DNA of 15,940 nt from Gordoniibacillus chartarius (GTDB lineage Bacteria > Bacillota > Bacilli > Paenibacillales > NBRC-103111), in NCBI RefSeq assembly GCF_042432825.1, contig NZ_JBHLWN010000056.1, forward strand, positions 1 through 15,940. Reading direction: 5' to 3'. This document shows positions 10,101 to 15,474 of this stretch, one piece after another. Each line of letters starts with the position of its first letter. The stretch's first letter is position 1. Made by a program: the position numbers and the translations under genes. Below the pieces are notes generated by a model that was given only the letters and a program-made list of their open reading frames with translations, made no database searches and was not told the origin of the DNA.

Positions 10101-12095
10101 GTACACCTTATGGCTGCCTTGCGTTAGCGATGCCGTAGAAATCTGCTTGGTGCTGCCGTAGCTCTCCCAACCGGTCCAGGAGCCGCCGTCCACCATGAAA
10201 CGCATTTGATCGACGGTCGTTTTTACCGAAGTCGGCTTGTTATCGTCAGCTGCCGTCAAGTTCACAGTCAAACTGGATTCTTTCGTATGGGTTTGGGCCG
10301 GCGCTATCGTCCCCGTCGGTTTTGTATTGTCCAAGTAGTAAGGCCCTGCGTCCTTGTAGACCCAGTTACCGGCTTGATCGTACACCTTGGCATGGAGGTA
10401 GAAGATCCCCGTGCGGTTGTCGATCGTAATCGCGCCGCTCGCCGGCGTAGATGCCCAAGCTCCATCATTTTGGTCCGAAGTCGGATTCGTATCAATGAGA
10501 TATTTCACTAAATAAGCTGTCTTATCCGATACAGTATCGGGATCTTTAATGTTAAAGCCGGTGGATGCCGACTGGCTATAAGATGCGGTCGCCGGATTCG
10601 TAAATGTGAAGTCCGGTTTCGTGTTGTCGAGCACAAAGCTGGAAGTTGATGATTTGGTCCCTTTGTTCCCTGAGTTGTCGGTTGCCTTTACATGCAAGTA
10701 GTAGGAGCCGGTCATATTGGACGGGCTGTTTACCGTCGCCGTATGGCTTTTCTTGGAGCCGCTGCCGTCAAACAGCTGCTGCCAGCCGCTGTCGCTGTCC
10801 GCAGGAGCCGAAGCGCTGGTCGACCAGTTGTAGAAAGCCGCACCAAGCGTCCCTGCGGCCTCGGTCATCGTCACGATAACCTGGCGCGCAGCTGCAGGCG
10901 TACCGTTGCCTTCCGAGTTGAAGGTGATGGAAGGCGCTGTTTTGTCAACGATATAATTACCGCTATCTACTGTAGTTGTGTTGCCCGCTAAGTCGGTGGC
11001 TGTAATGCGAAGCTTATAAGTGCCTTCAATATCTGTTGGCGTCGTGAGCGTTCCGGAAGAAGCGGTTAAGACTTTCGCTTCGTCAACTGCCCCGCCGTCC
11101 AGAAACCACTGGTACGTCGGCTTCTTCGTGCTAAGGTCGACTCCGGAATGAGCGTCGCTAATGGAGTAACTGACCGTGTGGCTCGCTTGGGCAGAGCCGG
11201 AATTCGGCGTCATCGAGACGGTTGGCGCATCGATGTCGTATGGATACGGTCCCATTACGTGAGAAGTAACATGACCGGCAGCATCTGTTGCCTTCACATG
11301 CAAATAATACGTGCCCGATGCGCCGGGATCAGGGTAGTTAACCTCCTGCTCGATCGGCAAGAGATTGGATTCGTTTTCCAAATCGGCCGGTGTGGCAGAA
11401 GATGTAGACCACTTCGCGTATGCTTTCGCAGCTTCCTTCTTCGGGGTGTCGGTAACGGTCATTTTAATGCTTCTAGCTTTCTTATAACCGCCCAGTTCCA
11501 CACCGCCGTACGCGATTTCTGGTGCGGAGTTGTCTATGTAGATCTTGTATGGGTATAGATGCTGGAAGTACAACTCATTGCTTGGAGAACTACCGTCCAT
11601 CATCTTAGAGTTGGTATTGCTATTCCACAGCCGGTCGCCTTCTCCGCAATGATTGACACCATTCTTGACAACAAGTAGCCCGGTTGCATCGGTCGGCTGT
11701 ACCGTATAGAAAAATTCCGGCTTGAAATTCGAATCATTATAAGGATCCTCCGGTATAATTAGTAACTTGGATTGACCATCCAGCTCCCCTTCGATCGTTG
11801 ACTCTTGAAGACACGTAGCATTCGAATCAAATACGTGATTGCCATCATCGTAGGTAACCTTAAATCCAACGAGCAAGCTGAACGTTTCCCCGGCTTTGAA
11901 AAAGTACTCGCCATTCACGGGGGTTACGGAGCCGGGCTTTAACGTGATACTAGCCGGCCACGGGGTGTCATCCATTCCGCTCGGGTCAATCGTCCACGCA
12001 GGGTCCTCCGCCGCCCGCACCACCGTCGGCGCCGGCAGCATCACACCCGCCATAAGCACTAGTACAGCTAGGAAAAACGAAGCAATCTGTTTCAT
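7194..12095 (-). CDS. Giant secreted protein of tandem Ig-like repeats, 1633 aa
   Basis: A signal peptide (hydrophobic core residues 5-20, likely cleavage after VRA28) is followed by a roughly 160-residue N-terminal domain. About 16 Ig-like units come next, each ending in a linker such as IDKTAP, IDREAP or DNTKP. In the C-terminal half the units are compact (about 70-77 residues) and carry the signature NGTFTFxFRDxAGN. The unit after the linker near 7725 matches the DUF5011 type (ATDNIDGNV, then TYRVTDAAGN). The last about 90 residues form another Ig-like domain with a GFYTLLVEDQ strand. There is no SLH, LPXTG, LysM, choline-binding or transmembrane anchor. The start is the ATG at 12095 with GGGAGGT 3-4 bp upstream. 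The gene lies downstream of a response regulator and upstream of the SLH protein on the same strand. A stalk, adhesin or matrix role is inferred; no enzyme motif is visible. Confidence 0.9.
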   Translation of the reverse strand: MKQIASFFLAVLVLMAGVMLPAPTVVRAAEDPAWTIDPSGMDDTPWPASITLKPGSVTPVNGEYFFKAGETFSLLVGFKVTYDDGNHVFDSNATCLQESTIEGELDGQSKLLIIPEDPYNDSNFKPEFFYTVQPTDATGLLVVKNGVNHCGEGDRLWNSNTNSKMMDGSSPSNELYFQHLYPYKIYIDNSAPEIAYGGVELGGYKKARSIKMTVTDTPKKEAAKAYAKWSTSSATPADLENESNLLPIEQEVNYPDPGASGTYYLHVKATDAAGHVTSHVMGPYPYDIDAPTVSMTPNSGSAQASHTVSYSISDAHSGVDLSTKKPTYQWFLDGGAVDEAKVLTASSGTLTTPTDIEGTYKLRITATDLAGNTTTVDSGNYIVDKTAPSITFNSEGNGTPAAARQVIVTMTEAAGTLGAAFYNWSTSASAPADSDSGWQQLFDGSGSKKSHTATVNSPSNMTGSYYLHVKATDNSGNKGTKSSTSSFVLDNTKPDFTFTNPATASYSQSASTGFNIKDPDTVSDKTAYLVKYLIDTNPTSDQNDGAWASTPASGAITIDNRTGIFYLHAKVYDQAGNWVYKDAGPYYLDNTKPTGTIAPAQTHTKESSLTVNLTAADDNKPTSVKTTVDQMRFMVDGGSWTGWESYGSTKQISTASLTQGSHKVYVQFMDSAGNISSTYETNFIYDTTPPAAGAITYSPSARTNQNVTATLPVTDNFSSAADIVETTQGKFTYTFTSNGTYQFQFRDQAGNTATATATVNWIDKTAPAVTFSDEGTLRRQKSVSSTISATDNVSAGDKLTYEYAWSKSSSIQPTTWNPAPPDRTVTLADTDGSWFLWARVTDEVGNRTVVSTSSAKPFKLDNTAPTATISYSPAGRTAGKVKAELHLVKDADETVLITKPDNGLPEYEFSDNGTFEFEFIDEAGNTGKALATVTNIDRTAPSANITYNPSGYTNQPVEVTIDGGPSRGVSQIQAPADAELVSQTVTKAVYMLPTNGVIRYLVTDLDTGMTQEGEAEVTKIDKEAPTAELSYDITEQTNRNVTVTLEASDPPRDAVTVLNNDGSFQYTFTENGTFTFQFRDDAGNLAEKTATVNYIDKEVPQPKFILSETDWTKNDVTVTFATYNTEKYPVIVTDADGNVYNQYTFTANGSKEFTFTDAAGNKAKATVTVSNIDREAPKAELIYSERGWTNRNVTVTVSPADASPVTVVNNNGSSAYTFSDNGTFTFVLRDAAGNEAQYTAVVDRIDKTVPTATIEYSTSQATRADVRVRVAANEPITVIGNDGNTFYDFTSNGSYTFRIKDRAGNETSVPASVNYIDRTPPVLSLEYSTTASTKSDVVVKLKASEPMQILNNNRSDQYVFRENGKFKFYVQDLAGNTAEIEAVVNNIDKSTAKVNYKYSETAPTKNNVTVKLEADRALTYTGISGNTVTFTENGTRWLEATDALGNVYVLKVTVGNIDREAPKLRFLNGDDLLLQIGSAVTPAADVEATDNIDGNVNNKLTVTHNIQTQQPGTYTITYRVTDAAGNTAVVTRKAVVVAPTSFSAYVNSKAAGEDDLLVYGNKLQVQLFGDQGNNAVKWLRGYKSMGDFKKVRSLIPSDGLPITNYGFYTLLVEDQERQTKLIRVYVLPAAPVQ
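7715..11540 (-). repeat. Array of Ig-like domain repeats in coding sequence
   Basis: Inter-domain linkers (ID[K/R]xxP or DNTxP) recur at about 7725, 7935, 8147, 8361, 8581, 8811, 9037, 9288, 9515 and 9809, then more widely up to about 11530. The compact part has spacings of about 209-230 bp, a unit of about 70-77 residues. The units are diverged at nucleotide level, so this is an old protein-level repeat rather than a recent tandem duplication. Confidence 0.85.
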
Positions 12096-12127
12096 ATTAC
12101 CTCCCGGTCGCTTTCGATCTCAGTCGA

Positions 12128-12133
12128 ATTATA
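12128..12133 (-). promoter_or_regulatory. Possible promoter -10 for the surface-protein genes
   Basis: A perfect TATAAT lies on the minus strand 32 bp upstream of the ATG at 12095, within the 83-bp gap after the response regulator gene. No good -35 lies 16-18 bp upstream, where the sequence is AT-rich, so activator dependence is possible. No terminator separates the regulator from this gene, so read-through transcription is also likely. Confidence 0.35.
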
Positions 12134-12178
12134 TGTGAGCAAGGTTAAACTTTATTTAAAAGCTCAAGAAAATTTCCG

Positions 12179-12862
12179 TCACGGCTGGGTAAATTTGTAT
12201 CCCAAGCCCCGAACCGTCTGTATAAAGACAGGATTCGACGGATTGTCCTCTATTTTCTTACGCAGATTGCTGATATGTACTTTGACGGCCCGCTCGTCGC
12301 CGGTTTGCTCCATTCCCCAGATACGGGTATACAGCTGCTCAGCGCTGAACACTTGGTTCTCATGCTCGATAAGAAAAAAGAGCAGCTGCCGCTCCTTCGT
12401 ATACAGCGGGACCGGTACGCCGTCCCGATAAATTTCGCGCCCCGGGCAGTCAATCCGTAATCCCGCTCTTCCAGCTGGGAGCAGGTCACCCGACGCTCGC
12501 CTAAGGAGCGCTTTGATTTTGGCGGCTAATACGTTCAGGTCAATCGGCTTCGTCATGCAATCGTCCGCACCGAGCTCCAGCGCACGAACCACCTGCACCG
12601 CATCGTCTTGGGCACTTAGCATAAGCAGCGGAACCTTCGAGACGCTTCGGATGTCCCGGCAAAGCTCCAAACCCGACTTGTCGGGCAGCATCATCTCCAG
12701 AATGACGCAGTCCGGCTTTTCCTCCCGGAACAGCTCCCAGCCCTGCTCTCCGTTCGCCGCCGGCCGTATCCGGAAGCCCCGCTGCTCCAAAGCTCGGGTG
12801 ATGGCCGTTTGGGTTTCGGTTTGATGTTCGATCAGCAATACCGTCTTCCGCAATCCTGACAC
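12179..12862 (-). CDS. OmpR/PhoB-family response regulator with atypical receiver (Glu at the phospho-acceptor site), 227 aa
   Basis: A DNA-binding regulator with a receiver domain (about 7-122) and a C-terminal winged helix (about 132-226, with VHISNLRKKIE and TVRGLGYKF). The length is normal for the family. The phospho-acceptor position in the CVILxMMLPDKSG motif is Glu56 (codon GAG), not Asp. The acidic pair that binds Mg2+ is Glu12-His13 in LLIEHQ, where Asp/Glu-Asp is usual. Ser83 and Lys105 (MTKP) are kept. The receiver therefore probably cannot be phosphorylated in the normal way, and Asp-to-Glu can mimic the active state. No histidine kinase gene lies in the window. The chosen start is GTG at 12862 with GAGG about 12 bases upstream; a TTG nine bases further in is an alternative. 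The gene lies directly upstream of the giant surface genes, which are its likely targets (inference). Confidence 0.93.
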   Translation of the reverse strand: MSGLRKTVLLIEHQTETQTAITRALEQRGFRIRPAANGEQGWELFREEKPDCVILEMMLPDKSGLELCRDIRSVSKVPLLMLSAQDDAVQVVRALELGADDCMTKPIDLNVLAAKIKALLRRASGDLLPAGRAGLRIDCPGREIYRDGVPVPLYTKERQLLFFLIEHENQVFSAEQLYTRIWGMEQTGDERAVKVHISNLRKKIEDNPSNPVFIQTVRGLGYKFTQP

Positions 12863-12903
12863 CTGCCGATCCGCCTCTTTCTATTTACCTAGCAATTTGC
12901 ATA

Positions 12904-12934
12904 ATTATTACTAATAGTATCATAGATATGTCGG
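12904..12934 (-). promoter_or_regulatory. Weak candidate promoter of the response regulator gene
   Basis: On the minus strand, CCGACA (12934-12929) stands 18 bp from the AT-rich TAATAAT (12910-12904). This is a loose match to the housekeeping consensus. It lies downstream of the terminator at 12982-13010 and upstream of the GTG start, so a promoter is expected hereabouts, but the exact boxes are uncertain. Confidence 0.25.
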
Positions 12935-12976
12935 TTTTGGACGAATTTACTTATTTTTCTTAGGTCCATAGGATCA

Positions 12977-13010
12977 GAATTAAAGAGGTTCCGTACAAGC
13001 GGACGCCTCC
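12977..13010 (-). terminator. Probable intrinsic terminator of the WYL-TfoX operon
   Basis: On the minus strand, GAGG and TCCG pair with CGGA and CCTC across a 6-nt loop, with small mismatches. TTTAATTCT follows. It lies about 70 bp past the stop of the TfoX-like gene and upstream of the response regulator, so it separates the two units. Confidence 0.55.
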
Positions 13011-13078
13011 CTCTATTCATATGGATAAATTTTACCATCAAGTAAATTGTAGAGACATTCCCCATTCGGGGGATATGG

Positions 13079-13366
13079 TCAGTCCGGCGACTCCAGTCGA
13101 ATTTTCTTATTCTTCTTAGGACTGTAGCCCACCTGCTCATGCAGGGAATCCTTCAGCTCGGGAGGCAGCGCATTCCAATGCAGATTCCATAATGCGGCCT
13201 CCATCGCGTACAGGGCGAGTATGCTTACCCCCGGTCTGGCGGCTTTCAATTGCAAGTAAGCTTGGACGGATCCGACGAGCGCCAAATCTTCCAACGAGTG
13301 AATGCCGATGCCGCGCAACCACTCCATGCCGACGGGTCCTATGTTGCGAATCCGATTGTTTGCCAT
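13079..13366 (-). CDS. TfoX/Sxy C-terminal-domain family protein, 95 aa
   Basis: The sequence shows the TfoX C-terminal domain pattern along nearly its whole length: RNIGPVGMEWLRGIGI (residues 6-21), then SLEDLALVGSVQAYLQLKA, then a YAMEAALWNLHWNALPPELK helix pair. In Haemophilus and E. coli, TfoX/Sxy is a two-domain competence regulator. This protein has only the C-terminal helix-hairpin-like domain, a common stand-alone form in Paenibacillaceae whose function is not established. The tail (SPKKNKKIRLESPD) is basic. The ATG at 13366 lies 2 bp after the TAG of the WYL regulator gene, and GGAGG sits inside the end of that gene, so the two are probably translationally coupled. A role in DNA uptake should not be assumed from the family name. 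Confidence 0.85.
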   Translation of the reverse strand: MANNRIRNIGPVGMEWLRGIGIHSLEDLALVGSVQAYLQLKAARPGVSILALYAMEAALWNLHWNALPPELKDSLHEQVGYSPKKNKKIRLESPD

Positions 13367-13368
13367 GA

Positions 13369-14331
13369 CTATGCTTCGCCTCCAACGGTTGTGTATTGAT
13401 CCACGAGCTGCTTTAGCTGTTTCACCAGTGCAGAGCGCAGCTCCCTCGGCTCATGCACGTGCGCATCCATCCCCAGCCCCATGAAAAATCCGACCGCCCA
13501 CGCCAAGTACGACGCCGGCATCTGTGCCGACACCCGCCCGGAGCCGTCAGGCTGCAGGTGCAGCGCGGGTCCGAGCCATGGATCGGCTTGACAACGGCGC
13601 ACTCCCTCCCGTGTCAGCGATACTTCAAGCGGCAGGCGGGGGCCTTCGTCGGCAGGAAGCGTTGGCCACTTGTCTATAGGCGGCACATGCTCCGGGACCG
13701 GTCCGGGCGGCTCGCTGCGCTCTACGTGAAGCACGCGGTCGGCCCGGTACACGCGATAGCTTTCGGAATCGTAATGATAAGCCTGGCAATACCATAAGCC
13801 GTTCATCGCATATAGGCCCGCCGGCGCAATGACCCGCTCTCCTTGGCCCTTGCCGGATGCGTAGCGAATGCGGACCGTCCGCTGCTCGAGCGCCGCCTCC
13901 AACAGCTCATACAAGCACGGAGTCTGTACCGGTCTCGTAGGAACGTAAAAGAGCAGTCTTTGCTTCATACGGTCGATGCGCACCCTGATATGGGTAGGCA
14001 GATGCCGGTAAAATTTCGCAAGCGCACTTTCCGCCTCGTTCTCAAACGGCAGTGACGTGTACCCTTGGAGCGATTGGGCGGCAAAGAACATCGCCAGCGC
14101 CTCGCTCTCCGTGAATGAGATTGGCGGCAGCACGGTTTCCTTGAGCACACGGTAGCCGCCGGCCGCGCCGACTTCGGAATACAGCGGTACGCCCAGCTCG
14201 CTTAACTCCATTAAATCGCGCAGCATCGTTCTGCGCGATACGCCGCATTCGCGGGCGAGCTCGGCGACAGTGAATGCTTTCTTCTCGTTGACCAGCATGA
14301 TGAGCTGAATGAGTCGCTGTGCCTTGTGCAT
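13369..14331 (-). CDS. YafY-type WYL-domain transcriptional regulator, 320 aa
   Basis: Domains in order: an N-terminal winged helix-turn-helix (about 3-60, with FTVAELARECGVSRRTMLRDL), a WYL domain (about 137-205) and a C-terminal WCX-type extension (about 234-312). The WYL signature reads WYC at 180-182 rather than WYL, followed by YRVYRADRV (192-200), the usual ligand or nucleic-acid-contacting region. The length of 320 aa is normal for the family. Members are repressors or activators that sense small ligands or single-stranded DNA. The ATG at 14331 has an excellent AGAAGGAGGT 8-9 bp upstream. The gene faces the ABM-like gene at 14450 across a 118-bp region with a palindrome, so autoregulation and control of that gene are likely (inference). 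The ligand is unknown. Confidence 0.93.
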   Translation of the reverse strand: MHKAQRLIQLIMLVNEKKAFTVAELARECGVSRRTMLRDLMELSELGVPLYSEVGAAGGYRVLKETVLPPISFTESEALAMFFAAQSLQGYTSLPFENEAESALAKFYRHLPTHIRVRIDRMKQRLLFYVPTRPVQTPCLYELLEAALEQRTVRIRYASGKGQGERVIAPAGLYAMNGLWYCQAYHYDSESYRVYRADRVLHVERSEPPGPVPEHVPPIDKWPTLPADEGPRLPLEVSLTREGVRRCQADPWLGPALHLQPDGSGRVSAQMPASYLAWAVGFFMGLGMDAHVHEPRELRSALVKQLKQLVDQYTTVGGEA

Positions 14332-14360
14332 TACGGGCGACCTCCTTCTATGCGGATTTT

Positions 14361-14388
14361 CTCATACAATAGTGCCAATAGTTGTCAC
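14361..14388 (-). promoter_or_regulatory. Predicted promoter of the WYL regulator operon
   Basis: On the minus strand, GTGACA (14388-14383) is followed after 16 bp by TATGAG (14366-14361), giving a short leader before AGAAGGAGG. It overlaps the AATAGT palindrome, which fits autorepression. Confidence 0.4.
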
Positions 14389-14392
14389 TATT
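14367..14392. promoter_or_regulatory. Candidate operator: AATAGT palindrome with direct repeat
   Basis: CAATAGT occurs at 14367-14373 and again at 14376-14382, a 9-bp direct repeat. The second copy forms a perfect inverted repeat with ACTATT: AATAGT-TGTC-ACTATT (14377-14392). AATAGTG (14368-14374) also pairs with CACTATT (14386-14392). The element overlaps the predicted boxes of both divergent promoters, so it is the best candidate site for the adjacent WYL regulator. Confidence 0.55.
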
Positions 14393-14401
14393 AGCGATTA
14401 T
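14372..14401 (+). promoter_or_regulatory. Weak candidate promoter of the ABM-like gene
   Basis: GTGCCA (14372-14377) and GATTAT (14396-14401) are 18 bp apart, each a 4/6 match to the housekeeping consensus. TTGTCA at 14382-14387 is an alternative -35 with a poorer -10. Either choice overlaps the palindrome. Confidence 0.3.
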
Positions 14402-14449
14402 GCTTGCATTGTAGCACGAGCATCACCTAATTGGAGGAGGAGTTTTCGT

Positions 14450-15112
14450 ATGAGAATGAAGAAACTCGCGTTGGAGTTCGTTGTCAGCAAGCTGAAGGCC
14501 GGGGTGGAGAGACCGGTGTTTGAACTTGCGCTCCGGCAGTCTCAACGAGCCCTGGAGAATTTGGAAGGCATGCAGGGGCGCACGGTATTGTATGTCCCGG
14601 AGACGGAGCAGTGGATCGATCTGGTGGAATGGGCCGGCCTTGCAGAAGCGCAGCGGGCGGCGGAGCAGTTCGCGACCTTGGGGGACGCTATGGCGTTAAT
14701 GGAGATGCTGGACATGAGTACAGTTGAGATGAAGCATTTTGACGAGGTGCCGGGCGGGGTCGTGGAGCTGCTGCATGATGCGGAGAGCGGGGCTTGCGTT
14801 GAGCTTGTCATGTACAAACTGAAGCCGGAAGCGGATCTGGGTACGTTTGTAAGCGCAGGCCGGCAGCTGGAGGAAGCCATGCGGCTTTCGCCGGCTTTCG
14901 TAAGCCGAAGCGTGTTCCGTTCGTTGGATGAGGGACTGTGGCTGGAGATCATGCAGTACCGGGACAAGGCCGGAGCGGAGCAGCTGTACGGGGATCTCCA
15001 GCAGTCCAGCGCCATGGCCGAATGTCACCGCATGATCGATGAAAGCAGCGTACGGATGTTCATGGCCGAGCCGATGGGCCGGCTGCTCGACGGGGCGAAG
15101 GCCGGGAGGTGA
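14450..15112 (+). CDS. Duplicated dimeric alpha/beta-barrel (ABM-like) protein of unknown function, 220 aa
   Basis: The start is the ATG at 14450, with GGAGGAGG 9 bp upstream; reading further upstream has no ribosome binding site support. The protein is cytoplasmic, with no signal peptide or membrane segment. It consists of two homologous halves. Residues 7-98 begin LEFVVSKLKAG and continue with QRALENLEG, TVLYVPETEQWIDLVEW and a helix. Residues 115-207 begin VELVMYKLKPEAD and repeat the pattern with SVFRSLDEGLWLEIMQY. Alternating strand-helix-strand halves ending in a hydrophobic strand fit the ferredoxin-like antibiotic-biosynthesis-monooxygenase fold. That fold normally dimerises, so the duplication would give a pseudo-dimer in one chain. 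No catalytic residues can be assigned. The divergent WYL regulator is the likely controller. The fold call is inference from the pattern. Confidence 0.85.
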   Translation: MRMKKLALEFVVSKLKAGVERPVFELALRQSQRALENLEGMQGRTVLYVPETEQWIDLVEWAGLAEAQRAAEQFATLGDAMALMEMLDMSTVEMKHFDEVPGGVVELLHDAESGACVELVMYKLKPEADLGTFVSAGRQLEEAMRLSPAFVSRSVFRSLDEGLWLEIMQYRDKAGAEQLYGDLQQSSAMAECHRMIDESSVRMFMAEPMGRLLDGAKAGR

Positions 15113-15132
15113 TGGTGAGCGGTAAGTGACGT

Positions 15133-15215
15133 GGGTGGTGGTAACATGGGTGGTGGTAACATGGGTGGTGGTAACATGGGTGGTGGTAACATGGGTGGTG
15201 GTAACATGGGTGGTG
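15133..15215 (+). repeat. Tandem repeat array A: 15-bp unit, 5.5 copies
   Basis: Five identical copies of gggtggtggtaacat start at 15133, 15148, 15163, 15178 and 15193. A partial sixth (gggtggtg) ends at 15215. The array begins 20 bp after the ABM-like stop codon. Perfect identity between copies points to recent slippage or expansion. Confidence 0.95.
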
Positions 15216-15218
15216 AGT

Positions 15219-15274
15219 GACGAGTGATCGGTGACGAGTGGTCGCTGACGAGTGGTCGCTGACGAGTGGTCGGT
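15219..15274 (+). repeat. Tandem repeat array B: 14-bp unit, 4 copies
   Basis: Four copies of gacgagtggtcgct (15219, 15233, 15247, 15261) have single-base variants at position 9 of the first copy and at position 13 of the outer two. The array starts 3 bp after array A ends. Confidence 0.9.
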
Positions 15275-15305
15275 GACGTGCAGGAAGTGGCGTACGAGAA
15301 GTGAC

Positions 15306-15474
15306 GTGCGGTATTTGTGTGCGGTATTTGTGTGCGGTATTTGTGTGCGGTATTTGTGTGCGGTATTTGTGTGCGGTATTTGTGTGCGGTAGTTGTGTGC
15401 GGTAGTTGTGTGCGGTAGTTGTGTGCGGTAGTTGTGTGCGGTAGTTGTGTGCGTTATTTGTGTGCGGTAGATGT
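15306..15474 (+). repeat. Tandem repeat array C: 13-bp unit, 13 copies
   Basis: Thirteen uninterrupted 13-bp copies begin at 15306. The first six read gtgcggtatttgt, the next five gtgcggtagttgt, then one gtgcgttatttgt and one gtgcggtagatgt. The variants sit in blocks, which suggests stepwise block expansion. A period of 13 is not a multiple of three, so the array is not built as a coding repeat. Confidence 0.95.

Noticed and set aside
13059..13073. Small TCCCC/GGGGA hairpin just after the TfoX-like stop codon
   Set aside because: The stem is short and no U-run follows, so it is unlikely to be the terminator. The hairpin at 12982-13010 fits better.
12889..13140. Minus-strand 83-aa ORF between the response regulator and the TfoX-like gene
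   Set aside because: It overlaps the TfoX-like gene in another frame, crosses a terminator hairpin and has no clear ribosome binding site or family.
14542..15015. Minus-strand 157-aa Ser-rich ORF opposite the ABM-like gene
   Set aside because: The plus-strand frame has a strong ribosome binding site and clear internal domain duplication, so the antisense frame is a shadow.
15306..15474. The 13-bp repeats as a CRISPR array
   Set aside because: The units are directly joined with no spacers, the repeat is too short and no cas genes are present.
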